41,661 nucleotides of DNA from an uncultured Clostridia bacterium (GCA_947166275.1 CAMVDP010000017.1:1-41661); one strand, 5' to 3'. Shown: positions 7,861 to 17,197, counted from the stretch's first letter. A program made the numbers and translations. The notes: generated by a model from the sequence alone, not told the origin.

Positions 7861-8808
7861 TTATTCAGCCGATACCGACGGTACCGCTGCCGATGATTCT
7901 GTCGACGACTTTGCCGATGTGGATGTCGAATTGCCGCCTATTGCGACGAAGGGGTTGGTGCTGTCACTCATGACCTGCGGAAGAATGCCGTTCCACTTCT
8001 GTATCGTGTAGTACTCGATATAATTGGGGCTCTTCGCGAGCTGCTGCTCGATAAGCTCGATAGCTTTTGCTTCCGCCTCCGCGATAGCCACCTGGCTGTC
8101 TGCGTCCGCCTGTGCCGCGATAACTATCTGCTTGGCTTCCTCTTCCTTCTCTCTTGTCTTGTTTTCCATTTTGAGAGCGTCCTGTGCAGCTATGACCTTT
8201 TCCTGGATAGATGCCTCGAAAGCCGGGTCGAAGTTGAGGTTCTCGATAGCGAACGCGGTCACGATTATACCATAGGGGCTGAGCACTTCGGTGAGCTCGC
8301 TCTGGATAGTGGTCTGTACCTGTCCTCTGGTCTGTACCAGGTCTTCAGCCTTGACTTTACCGATAGCGTCCTTTGCTATCTTTGCAACGTTCGGCACGAG
8401 AAGCTTGTTCTCAACATTATTGATGCCGGTGTCGCGGATTATGCTTGAAAGCATGGAGCTGGAATAGCGGTAGTTGAGCTTGAGCTGGAGATCGTTGACA
8501 CTCTGGGTATCGCTGGTGTACGCATCCGCGGTCACAGAATAGATCTGATCGCGGATATCAACTTCCTGTATCTCCTCAACGAAAGGAATGCGGAAGTTGA
8601 GACCTGCCGAGAGATCGTCCTCGATTATCCTTCCGAACTGATATTTAACACCGATGAAGCCCTCCTGCACTATGGTGAAGCAGTTGAACAGCACCGCGAG
8701 TATGATCACGATGATAACTCCGGTAAATATCAGCGCGCCGGTGTTCTTGCCGCCGGTCTTTTTTGTATTGCCGCCGTTTCCGTTGTCTGTAAATTTGAAT
8801 TCAGCCAT
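7861..8808 (-). CDS. SPFH/Band-7 (prohibitin-like) membrane protein
   Basis: A 315-residue protein with a cytoplasmic Gly/Asn-rich N-terminus, one membrane segment (about 25-47), then an SPFH domain (VQEGFIGVKYQFGRI through AIENLNFDPAFEASI). An Ala/Glu-rich helix follows (KTREKEEEAKQIVIAAQADADSQVAIAEAEAKA style, ~215-255), with a Ser/Thr-rich tail. SPFH proteins form ring-like oligomers that organise membrane microdomains and control proteases such as FtsH (HflKC) or act as flotillins. No FtsH or NfeD partner is next to it. It is monocistronic: its own promoter is flanked by paired operators and a terminator follows. That implies stress- or metabolite-controlled expression. It is closer to prohibitin/HflC than to flotillin by its tail, but the exact subfamily is uncertain. 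Confidence 0.9.
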   Translation of the reverse strand: MAEFKFTDNGNGGNTKKTGGKNTGALIFTGVIIVIILAVLFNCFTIVQEGFIGVKYQFGRIIEDDLSAGLNFRIPFVEEIQEVDIRDQIYSVTADAYTSDTQSVNDLQLKLNYRYSSSMLSSIIRDTGINNVENKLLVPNVAKIAKDAIGKVKAEDLVQTRGQVQTTIQSELTEVLSPYGIIVTAFAIENLNFDPAFEASIQEKVIAAQDALKMENKTREKEEEAKQIVIAAQADADSQVAIAEAEAKAIELIEQQLAKSPNYIEYYTIQKWNGILPQVMSDSTNPFVAIGGNSTSTSAKSSTESSAAVPSVSAE

Positions 8809-8844
8809 GGTTATCTCCTTTTCCGATTCAGTGCCTACGTTTTA

Positions 8845-8859
8845 GTAAATGTCATTTAC
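8845..8859. promoter_or_regulatory. Operator 1 of the SPFH gene
   Basis: GTAAAT, three bases (GTC), ATTTAC: a perfect inverted repeat. It lies just downstream of the -10 element, around the predicted transcription start, where a bound repressor would block transcription. Confidence 0.65.
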
Positions 8860-8868
8860 CGTATTCTT

Positions 8869-8897
8869 ATATTACCACATATCCGATGATTTGTCAA
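8869..8897 (-). promoter_or_regulatory. Promoter of the SPFH gene
   Basis: Minus-strand TTGACA (8892-8897), 17-base spacer, TAATAT (8869-8874). The -35 is perfect and the -10 matches in five of six positions. It is enclosed by two identical-arm operators. Confidence 0.85.
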
Positions 8898-8907
8898 TAC
8901 CTTTCAA

Positions 8908-8922
8908 GTAAATTTTATTTAC
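8908..8922. promoter_or_regulatory. Operator 2 of the SPFH gene
   Basis: GTAAAT, three bases (TTT), ATTTAC: same arms and spacing as operator 1. The centres of the two sites are 63 bp apart, which is six helical turns at 10.5 bp per turn, so two dimers would lie on the same face of the DNA. Confidence 0.65.
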
Positions 8923-8939
8923 ATTCTCCGAATATTGGT

Positions 8940-11900
8940 TTATACCGCCTTGTTCTTCATAAGCTCCGAGTACTTGTCGCTCGTTTCAAGCTCCGGAACA
9001 GCAATAGCATCGCGGTTGCGTATCTTTTTCAGCGCCGCCGTGAGCATCAGCTTGATACGGTTGATCTGATTTACCTCGGACGCGCCGGGATCATAGTCCA
9101 CCGCGATGATGTTGGACTCGGGGTTGCGCCTGCGAAGCTCCCCGATGACGCCCTTGCCCGTAACGTGGTTGGGCAGGCAGGCAAACGGCTGCATACAGAT
9201 GATGTTGCTTACTCCGCTCTCAAGCAGCTCCAGCATCTCCGCCGACAGGAACCAGCCCTCGCCCGCGATGTTGCAGGTGGAGACTATGCCGTCTACCAGC
9301 TCGCGCATCTCGCGTATCGGCGTGAAGCCGCCGAACTTGGTCCCCTTTATCGCGTCTATGAACGGCTTTTCGAGCCGCTCCAGCATATTGATAGCCTTGT
9401 TGCTGAAGAAGTATCTCGCGCCCGACACAGTGAGAAACTCCTTGCGGGAGTTCGCGTGATCGCAGAAGAAGTAGATGAAGCCCATGAGATCGGGCACTAC
9501 CGCCTCGGCACCCTCGGATTCAAGGAAACGCACCACATCGTTGTTCGCGGCCGGACTGTACTTGACGAGTATCTCGCCCACCACGCCGACGCGCGGCTTT
9601 TCGATATCATGCACGGGAAGCTCGCCGAACTCCTTCACCATTCGGCGGATGTTCTGTTTGTAGCGCTTGAAGCTGATGTGCTTCAGGTCCTCGCGCAGAT
9701 ACTTGTTCCACTTCTCGTAGAGCCTGTCGGCGCTGCCCTCCTCGACCTCGTACGGACGCACACGGTACAGACAGCGGCATATCGCATCGCCGTACACCAC
9801 GCCCATGAACGCGCGTATCGCAAGCGCGGGAGTGATCTTGAAGCCCGGCTGCTTCTCGAAGCCGTTGAAGTTCAGCGAAAGCAGCGGCGTATCAGCATAT
9901 CCGCCGTCCGCAAGAGCCTTCTTGATCATGCTGATGTAGTTCGTCGCTCTGCACGCGCCGCCGGTCTGGGTTATCAGCAGAGCCGTGCGTGAGAGGTCGT
10001 ACTTGCCGCTCTCAAGCGCGTTCATAAGCTGTCCCACCGTGAGTATCGACGGGTAGCACGCGTCATTGTTGACGTATTTCAGTCCGGTATCGACTATCTG
10101 CTTCGAGTAGTCCTTCAGCACCACGAAATCGAAGCCCGAGTAGCGGAACGCCGCCTCAAGCAGCTCGAAGTGATACGGAGCCATCTGCGGCGCGAGTATC
10201 GTGTAGCGCTTTTTCATTTCCTTTGTGAACACCGGCTGGCGCTTGTAGCCCTCGTACACCTTGTCCGACTTGTAGCCGGTGCGCTCACGCTCCTCCATTA
10301 CGGATATCAGCGAACGCAGACGAATCCTTGCCGCGCCGAGGTTGTTCACCTCATCTATCTTCAGCAGCGTGTACATTCTGCCGCTGCCCTGAAGTATCTC
10401 CTGGACCTCGTCGGTAGTTACCGCGTCAAGACCGCAGCCGAAGCTGTTGAGCTGCACAAGCTCCAGATCGGTGCGGGTCGATACGAACGCTGCCGCATTA
10501 TACAGCCTGTTATGGTACATCCACTGATCCACCACGCGGATAGGTCTCGGCAGATCGCCGAGCTGCGCTACGCTGTCCTCGGTCAGCACCGCGTAGCCAT
10601 AGCCGTTTATCATCTCGGGGATGCCATGGTTTACCTCCGGGTCAACGTGATACGGACGTCCCGCGAGCACTATGCCCTTCTTGCCCTCGGTCTCAAGCAG
10701 CTTAAGGATCCGCTCGCCCTCCTTATGCACATCGTCCTTGAACTTCGCGTCCTCGGCGTATGCCTTTGCCAACGCCGCTCCGAGCTCCTCGCCGCTTATA
10801 CCGAGCGGTGAGAACTCCTCAACGATACGGCGTGTCATAGCCTTCTTGTCGTATATCGGCAAGAACGGATTCATAAATCTCACGTTCTTGTCGCGAAGCG
10901 CCGGCACCGAGTTCTTGATGACCTCGCTGTATGTCGCCACAACGGGGCAGTTGTAGTGATTGTCGCCCTTGCCGCCGTTGTCCATCTCGTATGTAAGCGA
11001 GGGATAGAAGATAAACTGAACGCCCTGCTTCAGAAGCCACTCGATGTGACCGTGGGAGAGCTTCGCGGGATAGCACACCGACTCGGACGGCATAGTCTCA
11101 ATGCCCATGTCGTATATCTCGCGCGAGGACTTCGGCGAGAGCAGCACGCTGTACCCGAGCTCCGTTAGGAACGTGAACCAGAACGGGTAGTTCTCGTACA
11201 TTCCCAGCACACGCGGAACTCCCACAACGCCGCGCTTTGCCTTGTCGGCTTCAAGCGGCTTGTAGTAGTCGAACAGGCGCTTATATTTAAAATCGAACAT
11301 ATTCGGCAGGGTCGCCTTGCCCGCGCCCGTGCCGGCACCGCGCTCGCAGCGGTTGTTCGTGATGAAGCGCTTGCCGTCCGAGAACTTGCTGATAGTCAGC
11401 AGGCAGTTGTTCGAGCAGCGTCCGCAGCGTGCCGTGGATTTCTGTATCGTGAAGTTTTCAAGCTTTTCGAGCGGCGAGATAGTCGAGCCTGTGCCGTCAT
11501 CGCGCTGCATCGCCACGAGCGCGCTTCCGTAAGCTCCCATGAGTCCCGCCTTATCGGGGCGTACCACCTCGCGTCCGCAGGTAAGCTCGAACGCGCGCAG
11601 CACCGATGCGTTCATGAATGTGCCGCCCTGAACTATTATCTTCTCGCCCATCTGTTTCGGGTCGCGTATCTTGATGACCTTGAACAGCGCGTTCTTTACC
11701 ACCGAGTAGGAAAGTCCGGCGGAGATATCCGCGACGGACGCGCCCTCCTTCTGTGCCTGCTTCACGCGGCTGTTCATGAATACCGTGCAGCGCGAGCCGA
11801 GATCTACGGGGTGCTCGGCTTCAAGTCCCACAGCAGCGAACTCACGGCTGGTCATGCCAAGTGCGGCAGCGAAGTTTTCGATGAACGAGCCGCAGCCCGA

Positions 11901-13226
11901 TGAACACGCTTCATTCAGCAGTATGCTCTCGATCTCGCCGTTCTTGACCCGCATACACTTCATGTCCTGACCGCCGATGTCAAGTATGAACTCCACACCC
12001 GGCAGCACACGCTCGGCAGCCTTGTAATGCGCCATTGTCTCGATCTCACCGTAGTCCGCGCCGAGCGCCGCTTTGATAAGGTGCTCGCCGTAGCCGGTAG
12101 CTGTCACTTTAGCTATGTACGCGCCCTCCGGCAGCTTCGAGTATATGTCTTTGAGTATGCCGATGACCGATCTGAGCGGGTCACCGAGGTTGTTGTTGTA
12201 GAAAGAGTACAGTATCTCTGCGTTCTCATTGATAAGACACGCCTTCGTGGTGGTCGAACCCGCGTCGATGCCGAGATAGCACTTACCCTTGTGAGACGCA
12301 AGGTCGGCAGTCGGTATCACGCTCTTCGAGTGACGCTCAAGGAATGCCTGCTTCTCGGCTTCGTCGCTGAACAGCGGCGCAAGGCGCTCCACCTCATGCA
12401 CCTGTACGCTGCCGAGAGCTGCTATGCGCTCCTTCAGCGCCGACACGCTTATGGTCCCGCGATTGTCCGCGAGCGCCGCTCCCGTAGCTACGAACAGGTT
12501 CGCGTCTGGCGGGAAGATCACATCCTCGGATTTCATGTCAAGCGTCTCGATGAAACGCTTGCGCAGCTCCGACAGATAGAACAGCGGGCCTCCGAGGAAC
12601 GCCACCTTGCCGCGTATCGGTTTACCGCACGCAAGGCCGCTTATGGTCTGGTTAACCACCGACTGGAAGATGGACGCGGCAACGTCCGATTTCTTCGCGC
12701 CGTCATTGAGCAGCGGCTGGATATCGCTCTTGGCGAATACTCCGCAGCGGGAAGCTATGGGGTATATGGTCTCGTATTCCTTCGCAAGCTCGTTGAGCCC
12801 GGTAATATCGGTGTTCAGCAGAGCCGCCATCTGGTCGATGAACGCGCCCGTACCGCCGGCGCAGGAGCCGTTCATGCGCTGCTCGATACCGCCGCGCAGA
12901 TAGGTTATCTTCGCGTCCTCACCGCCGAGCTCGATAGCGATGTCTGTCTCGGGTATGAGTGCTTCTATTGCCACCGCGCCTGCTTCGACCTCCTGTATAA
13001 AAGGTATATCGAGCCATTTCGCGGCGTTGATGCCGCCCGAGCCGGTGACTGCCGCGGTCACTTCGCTTTCGCTCACCTTTTCGAGCCCGGCCAGCAGCAC
13101 TTCCGCCAGCGTTTTCTTTATGTCAGAGTAGTGGCGCTGATAGTTTTTGTACACAAATTCATTATTCTCGTCAATGACGGCGATCTTCACCGTCGTAGAG
13201 CCTACGTCAAGTCCGATATGGAGCAT
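8940..13226 (-). CDS. Fused 2-hydroxyacyl-CoA dehydratase activase (BadF/BadG/BcrA/BcrD family, with DUF2229 and HgdB-like parts)
   Basis: A 1428-residue protein with two ASKHA ATPase domains in tandem. The first (1-~270) has [24 protein letters not shown] and ASRCGVF. The second (~314-590) has [24 protein letters not shown] and GSRCTVF. In HgdC-type activases the Cys of the SC/CSSGC and SRC motifs hold a [4Fe-4S] cluster at the dimer interface; both domains keep them. A Cys-rich linker (CGRCSNNC, ~597-604) leads into the DUF2229 region (~667 onward) and a C-terminal half related to the dehydratase HgdB/HgdA proteins. By analogy it injects a high-energy electron at the cost of ATP. The annotated frame can begin at GTG 13235, but ATG 13224-13226 is better placed after AAGGGTGATC. 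It is transcribed alone; no separate dehydratase, acyl-CoA transferase or electron carrier gene is adjacent. The physiological substrate is unknown. Confidence 0.92.
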   Translation of the reverse strand: MLHIGLDVGSTTVKIAVIDENNEFVYKNYQRHYSDIKKTLAEVLLAGLEKVSESEVTAAVTGSGGINAAKWLDIPFIQEVEAGAVAIEALIPETDIAIELGGEDAKITYLRGGIEQRMNGSCAGGTGAFIDQMAALLNTDITGLNELAKEYETIYPIASRCGVFAKSDIQPLLNDGAKKSDVAASIFQSVVNQTISGLACGKPIRGKVAFLGGPLFYLSELRKRFIETLDMKSEDVIFPPDANLFVATGAALADNRGTISVSALKERIAALGSVQVHEVERLAPLFSDEAEKQAFLERHSKSVIPTADLASHKGKCYLGIDAGSTTTKACLINENAEILYSFYNNNLGDPLRSVIGILKDIYSKLPEGAYIAKVTATGYGEHLIKAALGADYGEIETMAHYKAAERVLPGVEFILDIGGQDMKCMRVKNGEIESILLNEACSSGCGSFIENFAAALGMTSREFAAVGLEAEHPVDLGSRCTVFMNSRVKQAQKEGASVADISAGLSYSVVKNALFKVIKIRDPKQMGEKIIVQGGTFMNASVLRAFELTCGREVVRPDKAGLMGAYGSALVAMQRDDGTGSTISPLEKLENFTIQKSTARCGRCSNNCLLTISKFSDGKRFITNNRCERGAGTGAGKATLPNMFDFKYKRLFDYYKPLEADKAKRGVVGVPRVLGMYENYPFWFTFLTELGYSVLLSPKSSREIYDMGIETMPSESVCYPAKLSHGHIEWLLKQGVQFIFYPSLTYEMDNGGKGDNHYNCPVVATYSEVIKNSVPALRDKNVRFMNPFLPIYDKKAMTRRIVEEFSPLGISGEELGAALAKAYAEDAKFKDDVHKEGERILKLLETEGKKGIVLAGRPYHVDPEVNHGIPEMINGYGYAVLTEDSVAQLGDLPRPIRVVDQWMYHNRLYNAAAFVSTRTDLELVQLNSFGCGLDAVTTDEVQEILQGSGRMYTLLKIDEVNNLGAARIRLRSLISVMEERERTGYKSDKVYEGYKRQPVFTKEMKKRYTILAPQMAPYHFELLEAAFRYSGFDFVVLKDYSKQIVDTGLKYVNNDACYPSILTVGQLMNALESGKYDLSRTALLITQTGGACRATNYISMIKKALADGGYADTPLLSLNFNGFEKQPGFKITPALAIRAFMGVVYGDAICRCLYRVRPYEVEEGSADRLYEKWNKYLREDLKHISFKRYKQNIRRMVKEFGELPVHDIEKPRVGVVGEILVKYSPAANNDVVRFLESEGAEAVVPDLMGFIYFFCDHANSRKEFLTVSGARYFFSNKAINMLERLEKPFIDAIKGTKFGGFTPIREMRELVDGIVSTCNIAGEGWFLSAEMLELLESGVSNIICMQPFACLPNHVTGKGVIGELRRRNPESNIIAVDYDPGASEVNQINRIKLMLTAALKKIRNRDAIAVPELETSDKYSELMKNKAV

Positions 13227-13267
13227 AGTGATCACCCTTATATACTATTAAAAATCATACCCGAAGA

Positions 13268-13287
13268 ATTACCCTTTGCAGGGTAAT
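13268..13287. promoter_or_regulatory. Inverted repeat in the leader of the dehydratase activase gene
   Basis: ATTACCCT and AGGGTAAT are separated by four bases. It begins about ten bases after the -10 element on the minus strand, so it covers the early transcribed region. It could be a repressor operator or a 5' hairpin. Confidence 0.6.
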
Positions 13288-13296
13288 ACAAAATAT

Positions 13297-13325
13297 ATTA
13301 TACACCAAACAATGCTCAATTGCAA
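13297..13325 (-). promoter_or_regulatory. Promoter of the dehydratase activase gene
   Basis: Minus-strand TTGCAA (13320-13325), 17-base spacer, TATAAT (13297-13302). The -10 is perfect and the -35 matches four of six. Divergent from the PadR promoter in the same 299-base spacer. Confidence 0.8.
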
Positions 13326-13435
13326 TGCTTTTTTACATTTTTTGCCAAAAAAGTTTCTTCCGGTGCTTTTATCCACTGTTTTGGATATATTTTACAAAAC
13401 AATACGTAAAACAAGCACAAGTTTTGTTCACATAG

Positions 13436-13507
13436 TACCTTGCAAAATAAGGTAGCTTGTGATATAATACAAACATACAAGGTAGCTTGCAACGCAAAGT
13501 ACCTTGT
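13436..13507 (+). promoter_or_regulatory. PadR operon promoter with overlapping operator array
   Basis: Promoter TTGCAA (13440-13445), 17 bases, TATAAT (13463-13468). Two inverted repeats with the same core overlay it: TACCTT-N7-AAGGTA (13436-13454), covering the -35, and ACAAGGTA-N15-TACCTTGT (13477-13507), downstream of the -10. The 11-mer AAGGTAGCTTG also occurs as a direct repeat exactly 30 bases apart (13449-13459 and 13479-13489). The layout is that of an autorepressed PadR operon. Confidence 0.75.
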
Positions 13508-13534
13508 AAATATAAAAACACGGAGGAGTAAATA

Positions 13535-13855
13535 ATGCAGACACAGCTCAAACGCGGGACACTCGAGCTTTGCGTATTATCGATACTCCGGCGGGGCGAC
13601 AGATACGGATACGAGCTCGTGAATATCATATCCGGCTGTATGCACGTGACCGAAGGCACGATATATCCGCTCATGAAGCGACTGAAAGACTCGGGAAGCA
13701 TAGATTCCTACATCGTGGAATCCCAGGAAGGACCACCTCGAAAATATTACAAGATAACTGACGGCGGCGTTGCCGCACAAAAAGAGCAGGAGACCGAATG
13801 GCGCAGCTTTTCGACAGCCGTGAACAGGCTCCTTGACGGGGAGGAACAACTATGA
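13535..13855 (+). CDS. PadR family transcriptional regulator
   Basis: A 106-residue winged-helix repressor. The family pattern is clear: QLKRGTLELCVLSIL at the start, GDRYGYELVNII (helix before the recognition helix), VTEGTIYPLMKRLKDSG (recognition helix, ~39-55), and PPRKYYKITDGG (wing, ~66-77). It ends in one dimerisation helix. The start follows CGGAGGAG. It overlaps the next gene by four bases (ATGA), and the promoter region carries repeats suited to PadR binding. It therefore most likely represses its own operon until an envelope or drug-related signal releases it. The inducer is unknown. Confidence 0.96.
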   Translation: MQTQLKRGTLELCVLSILRRGDRYGYELVNIISGCMHVTEGTIYPLMKRLKDSGSIDSYIVESQEGPPRKYYKITDGGVAAQKEQETEWRSFSTAVNRLLDGEEQL

Positions 13856-14559
13856 TCTGCAATTCAAAGACTGAATTTCTTACAAACCTGCGGATAGCGC
13901 TCGAAAACAACAACGTCGCAGACCGCTCCGATATTTTAAGCGACTTCCGCCAGCATTTCGAAGACGGCGCCGCAGCAGGTGAAAGCGAAGCCGATGTCTG
14001 CCGGAAGCTCGGCGACATCGACGAAATAATCAAACAGTACATTTCCGAACAGTCGGACGCAGCAAGCACACCTACCGGCGGCGCAATGCCGGATACCAGC
14101 GGCTTCGAGGCACAGAGCGGCGAACAGCCGTACAGCCAGCCGAGATACGTTGCTCCGCAGCCGCAGCAATTCACGCCAAGTGCCGGAAAGATCGTCGGTA
14201 TCCTCTGTCTCGACACGTTCGTCTACTCATGGGCTCTTCCCGCACTCGCGGGAATCATAGTCGGGCTCATCGGCGTAACAATATCGTTCATCACAACAGG
14301 TATCATATCGCTCATCGGCGGTACCGCGGGATTGTTCATCGATATAAGCGGACTGATATCTACCGGCTTCGCTTCGATAAGCCTGCTGTTCTTCGGGATC
14401 ATGATATCGGCGCTCGGCGGTATGCTCGTGATAGCTTCGATAGCATCGGTAAAGGGCTTCATCAACATAATCATCGCGATAATAAACCACCACGCAAATA
14501 TCTTCACCGGTCACAAAGTACTCAATAAGATAGGAAAGAAAAAGGAGGCCGTTCAATGA
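13852..14559 (+). CDS. HAAS/DUF1700 domain membrane protein
   Basis: A 235-residue protein. Residues 1-~65 form the small helical HAAS domain (FLTNLRIALEN, ILSDFRQHFEDGAAAGESEADVC-type, LGDIDEIIKQYI), a cytoplasmic signalling or binding domain found beside PadR regulators. A Pro/Gln/Ser-rich linker (~70-110) follows. After it come roughly four hydrophobic segments from ~125 to 215 with many Gly and Ile, and a basic C-terminus. HAAS domains occur with PadR and DUF4097 proteins in Firmicutes envelope-response loci. Its coding region overlaps both neighbours by four bases, so translation is coupled. Role inferred: membrane sensor or partner of the DUF4097 protein. Confidence 0.88.
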   Translation: MICNSKTEFLTNLRIALENNNVADRSDILSDFRQHFEDGAAAGESEADVCRKLGDIDEIIKQYISEQSDAASTPTGGAMPDTSGFEAQSGEQPYSQPRYVAPQPQQFTPSAGKIVGILCLDTFVYSWALPALAGIIVGLIGVTISFITTGIISLIGGTAGLFIDISGLISTGFASISLLFFGIMISALGGMLVIASIASVKGFINIIIAIINHHANIFTGHKVLNKIGKKKEAVQ

Positions 14560-14639
14560 CAAAGACAGACATACTCTATTCGGCAGTCATCGTCCTCGGG
14601 GTCATCGCAGTCATCTGCACAGTGGCCTTCGGATTTTGA
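14556..14639 (+). CDS. 27-residue single-span membrane peptide
   Basis: The sequence from ATG 14556 encodes MTKTDILYSAVIVLGVIAVI followed by CTVAFGF and stop. A near-perfect ribosome-binding site (AAGGAGG, 14542-14548) precedes it. It overlaps the DUF1700 stop as ATGA, and the next gene begins 17 bases after it with its own AGGGAGG. Residues 7-27 form one hydrophobic segment after a short polar head. The coupling and spacing strongly suggest that it is translated, though it is too short for most gene callers. I recognise no family; a small regulator or subunit of the neighbouring membrane protein is a reasonable inference. Confidence 0.75.
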   Translation: MTKTDILYSAVIVLGVIAVICTVAFGF

Positions 14640-14656
14640 ACAGGGAGGATAAAACA

Positions 14657-15718
14657 ATGAGAAAAGCAGGAAAATGGCTCCTGATATTCGGCATAATAGC
14701 ATTCGTGAGCGCGGTAGCGTTCGGCTGGTCTGTCGTGGCATTAGGAGTTCAGAATGACAACTATGGCATCACGATCGCGGGACATGATATCTCAAGTCTC
14801 GGCAAATTCAATTTCGGAGGTTTCAACATGGGAAAAGCAGGTATTAAATTCAATGACAACAACACTGTGATCACTTACGATTTCGAGAAGAACAAAGAGT
14901 TCAGCGGCGCTATGGATGCCACGGGGCTCTCTGATATCAAGCTTGAGCTCGCGTCCTGCAAAGCAAAAATAACATGCGCGGATACAGATAAGGTGTCCGT
15001 GACTTACACTTCAACAAGCACCCCCGTGGAATTCGAAGCCAAGGTGAAAGACGGCGTGCTCACCATCTCGGAAAAGCTGGCAACGCTGTTCAACTTCAAT
15101 ATGAGCAGCGGTTCGGACCTCAATGTGACTGTTCCGAAGACTCTTTATAACTCGATCGACGTGGATATGGCATCCGGTAAGATCACCTCTGACGCTCTCA
15201 CCACAGACACATTCACGGCAAACGTGGCAAGCGGCTCCCTGGAAATGGGTATCTACTCCGAAACCGTCGACGTCAACCTCGCTTCCGGCAAAGTGATACT
15301 CACCAACTCCACTGACAGCGTATGCAATAACATCAAGCTCGACGTCGCATCCGGCAGCATAGAGATGACAGGCTATAAAGCAGACAACATCAAGGCTTCC
15401 ATCGCAAGCGGCGGCATAACTCTGAATGGTATTTCGGGCAAGGTCAAGGGCGATCTCGCGTCAGGCAAGCTCGTGCTCACATATGCGGAGTGGAACGATG
15501 ACCTCGATATACACCTTCTCAGCGGCAAGTGCGATGTCACCCTCCCCGCAGGCTCCGGAGTCAACGCGTCGCTTTCGAAGCTCTCGGGCGGCATGAGCAT
15601 CGAACTTGACGGTCAGAGCGCAAAGCTGGACGGCAATTCGAACCTGACGCTCGGCGGCAGCAACGTCCACAATGTCAAGGGCGATGTCGCAAGCGGTAAT
15701 ATTTCGATACACAACTAA
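14657..15718 (+). CDS. DUF4097 family beta-strand repeat protein
   Basis: A 353-residue protein with one N-terminal membrane anchor or uncleaved signal (KWLLIFGIIAFVSAVAFGW, ~6-27) and a long beta-repeat domain outside. About nine copies of an ASG motif recur every ~20-22 residues (MASGKI, VASGSL, LASGKV, VASGSI, IASGGI, LASGKL, LLSGKC, LSGGMS, VASGNI), a solenoid signature of DUF4097. The true start is ATG 14657, with AGGGAGG seven bases before it; the frame itself is open from TTG 14636. It is the last gene of the PadR operon and is followed by a terminator. Related proteins act in envelope stress (for example LiaX-like systems), so a surface sensing or protective role is likely but unproven. 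Confidence 0.9.
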   Translation: MRKAGKWLLIFGIIAFVSAVAFGWSVVALGVQNDNYGITIAGHDISSLGKFNFGGFNMGKAGIKFNDNNTVITYDFEKNKEFSGAMDATGLSDIKLELASCKAKITCADTDKVSVTYTSTSTPVEFEAKVKDGVLTISEKLATLFNFNMSSGSDLNVTVPKTLYNSIDVDMASGKITSDALTTDTFTANVASGSLEMGIYSETVDVNLASGKVILTNSTDSVCNNIKLDVASGSIEMTGYKADNIKASIASGGITLNGISGKVKGDLASGKLVLTYAEWNDDLDIHLLSGKCDVTLPAGSGVNASLSKLSGGMSIELDGQSAKLDGNSNLTLGGSNVHNVKGDVASGNISIHN

Positions 15719-15720
15719 TA

Positions 15721-15763
15721 AAAAGCTCCCCCTGCCTCTGTCGGTAGTCCGGGAGCTTTTTGC
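15721..15763 (+). terminator. Terminator of the PadR operon
   Basis: AAAAGCTCCC (15721-15730) pairs with GGGAGCTTTT (15751-15760), and a T follows. The perfect 10-bp stem ends in a T-run, a classic intrinsic terminator. Confidence 0.9.
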
Positions 15764-15767
15764 CGTC

Positions 15768-15796
15768 TTGACATTATACGTATTATATGATATAAT
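15768..15796 (+). promoter_or_regulatory. Consensus promoter of the secreted fibronectin-like protein
   Basis: TTGACA (15768-15773), 17 bases, TATAAT (15791-15796): a perfect vegetative promoter, eight bases after the preceding terminator stem. Confidence 0.93.
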
Positions 15797-15844
15797 GATA
15801 TTTAATTATACGCTTTACCGCGTAAAACAAAGGGAGGAAAACCA

Positions 15845-17035
15845 ATGAAAAAACTAAAAAAACTGATTTCTGCACTACTTGTTGTAGCAATAGCTGTGAC
15901 ATCGCTTGTTGTCGGAGCTGTGACCTCAAGTGCAGCAGACGGAGACTACTATTGTTATTATGACGAAACGGGTAAAGAGCTTCAGTTCGACGGCAGTACT
16001 GTAGGCTCACCTGTATTAGTCATCAGCGGTGTAACAGCGGTTGAAGACGGAAACTATTACGCCAATGTTATCTATAGCGACTACTATGTTTATATAGTAA
16101 AAGCTACCATTCTTTCGGGTGATGACCAGCTTACATTCGAGTTCTCGTATCCCGAAATGACCAAGTCGCGTCATATGAATATTTACGATGCAAACGGCAA
16201 CAATAAGAACGGCCTTCTGCGTTCTTATTTCTTTAGAACCTTTACCGATGGGAAGGGCAGAGAGCCTGTATTCGTGCTTAATGACAGCACACCCGAGAAT
16301 AAAAGGCTCATCAAGCTGATATCAGAAGCTGAAACATGTAAAGTGACTGTCGGTCTCATCGATACATCTGGCAAAAATCCCGGGTACTTCTATAACTATT
16401 ATAAATTAAAAGAAGATAAAGAAGGTCCGGTAAAGAACTTTACCGGTAGACCTTACCCCTACGAGGAGCCCGCACCTGCCGAAGAAGAAACCGCGGAAGA
16501 TACGACGACACAGAACGAAACACAGACACAGACCGCAGCTCTCAAGGATATCTCCTCCTTCAGCTTCGGAAAGATCGCTGACCAGACCTATACCGGCAAG
16601 AAGCTCACTCCCGCAGTTTCGGTAACCGACAACGGCAAGGCTCTCACAAAGGACACAGACTATACCGTGACCTATGCTGACAACAAGGATATAGGCAGGG
16701 CTACAGCAACCATTACGGGCAAGGGAAGCTATGCAGGCTCAAAGACTCTGTCGTTCAACATCGTTCCCAAGAGCACGACCCTCACGGCAAAGAAGTCCGG
16801 CAGCAAGATCAAGCTCTCGTGGAAGGCTGTAAGCGGTATCACAAAGTATCAGGTACAGTATTCCACCGATGGCGGCAAGACCTTCAAGAGCGGCGGCAAG
16901 TTCGCAGCATCGAAGAAGAACGCGTCGCTCAAGCTTGACACGAGCAAATCCTATGTGTTCAGGATCCGCACATACAAGACCGTGAACGGTAAAAACTACT
17001 ACAGCGCATGGTCAAAGAACGTAAAAGTAAAGTGA
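15845..17035 (+). CDS. Secreted protein with C-terminal Ig-like and fibronectin type III domains
   Basis: A 396-residue exported protein. The signal peptide is clear (KKLKKLISALLVVAIAVTSL, cleavage near SSAADG, ~residue 30). Residues ~31-200 form a Tyr-rich domain I do not recognise. A Glu/Thr linker (~205-235) leads to an Ig-like module (FGKIADQTYTGKKLTP through TITGKGSYAGS) of the type common in clostridial surface proteins. Residues ~315-396 are a fibronectin type III domain (IKLSWKAVSGITKYQVQYS). No sortase motif or lipobox is visible, so it is probably secreted or loosely wall-bound. GGGAGG precedes the ATG. The gene is monocistronic with strong promoter and terminator. Confidence 0.85.
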   Translation: MKKLKKLISALLVVAIAVTSLVVGAVTSSAADGDYYCYYDETGKELQFDGSTVGSPVLVISGVTAVEDGNYYANVIYSDYYVYIVKATILSGDDQLTFEFSYPEMTKSRHMNIYDANGNNKNGLLRSYFFRTFTDGKGREPVFVLNDSTPENKRLIKLISEAETCKVTVGLIDTSGKNPGYFYNYYKLKEDKEGPVKNFTGRPYPYEEPAPAEEETAEDTTTQNETQTQTAALKDISSFSFGKIADQTYTGKKLTPAVSVTDNGKALTKDTDYTVTYADNKDIGRATATITGKGSYAGSKTLSFNIVPKSTTLTAKKSGSKIKLSWKAVSGITKYQVQYSTDGGKTFKSGGKFAASKKNASLKLDTSKSYVFRIRTYKTVNGKNYYSAWSKNVKVK

Positions 17036-17051
17036 CACACAAAAGCTGTAA

Positions 17052-17089
17052 AACCGCCCCGACCGTCAATACAGACGATCGGGGCGGTT
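17052..17089 (+). terminator. Hairpin terminator after the secreted protein gene
   Basis: AACCGCCCCGA (17052-17062) pairs with TCGGGGCGGTT (17079-17089), an 11-bp perfect stem. The following T content is modest (GTATAC), so termination may be incomplete. Confidence 0.75.
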
Positions 17090-17197
17090 GTATACACAAA
17101 TTTTGAATTATTATATCAAAAATCCTGCCGTTTGCATCGTTTTTTTGGGGTATAAAACCCTTTTTTCAACTTTTTTTGATTTTTTCATAAAAAACTA

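Noticed and set aside
12027-13286. Long plus-strand open frame (419 codons) opposite the dehydratase activase
   Set aside because: It is a mirror of a GC3-rich gene, has no ribosome-binding site, and its product is Arg/Leu/His-rich without family features; the minus-strand protein is clearly real.
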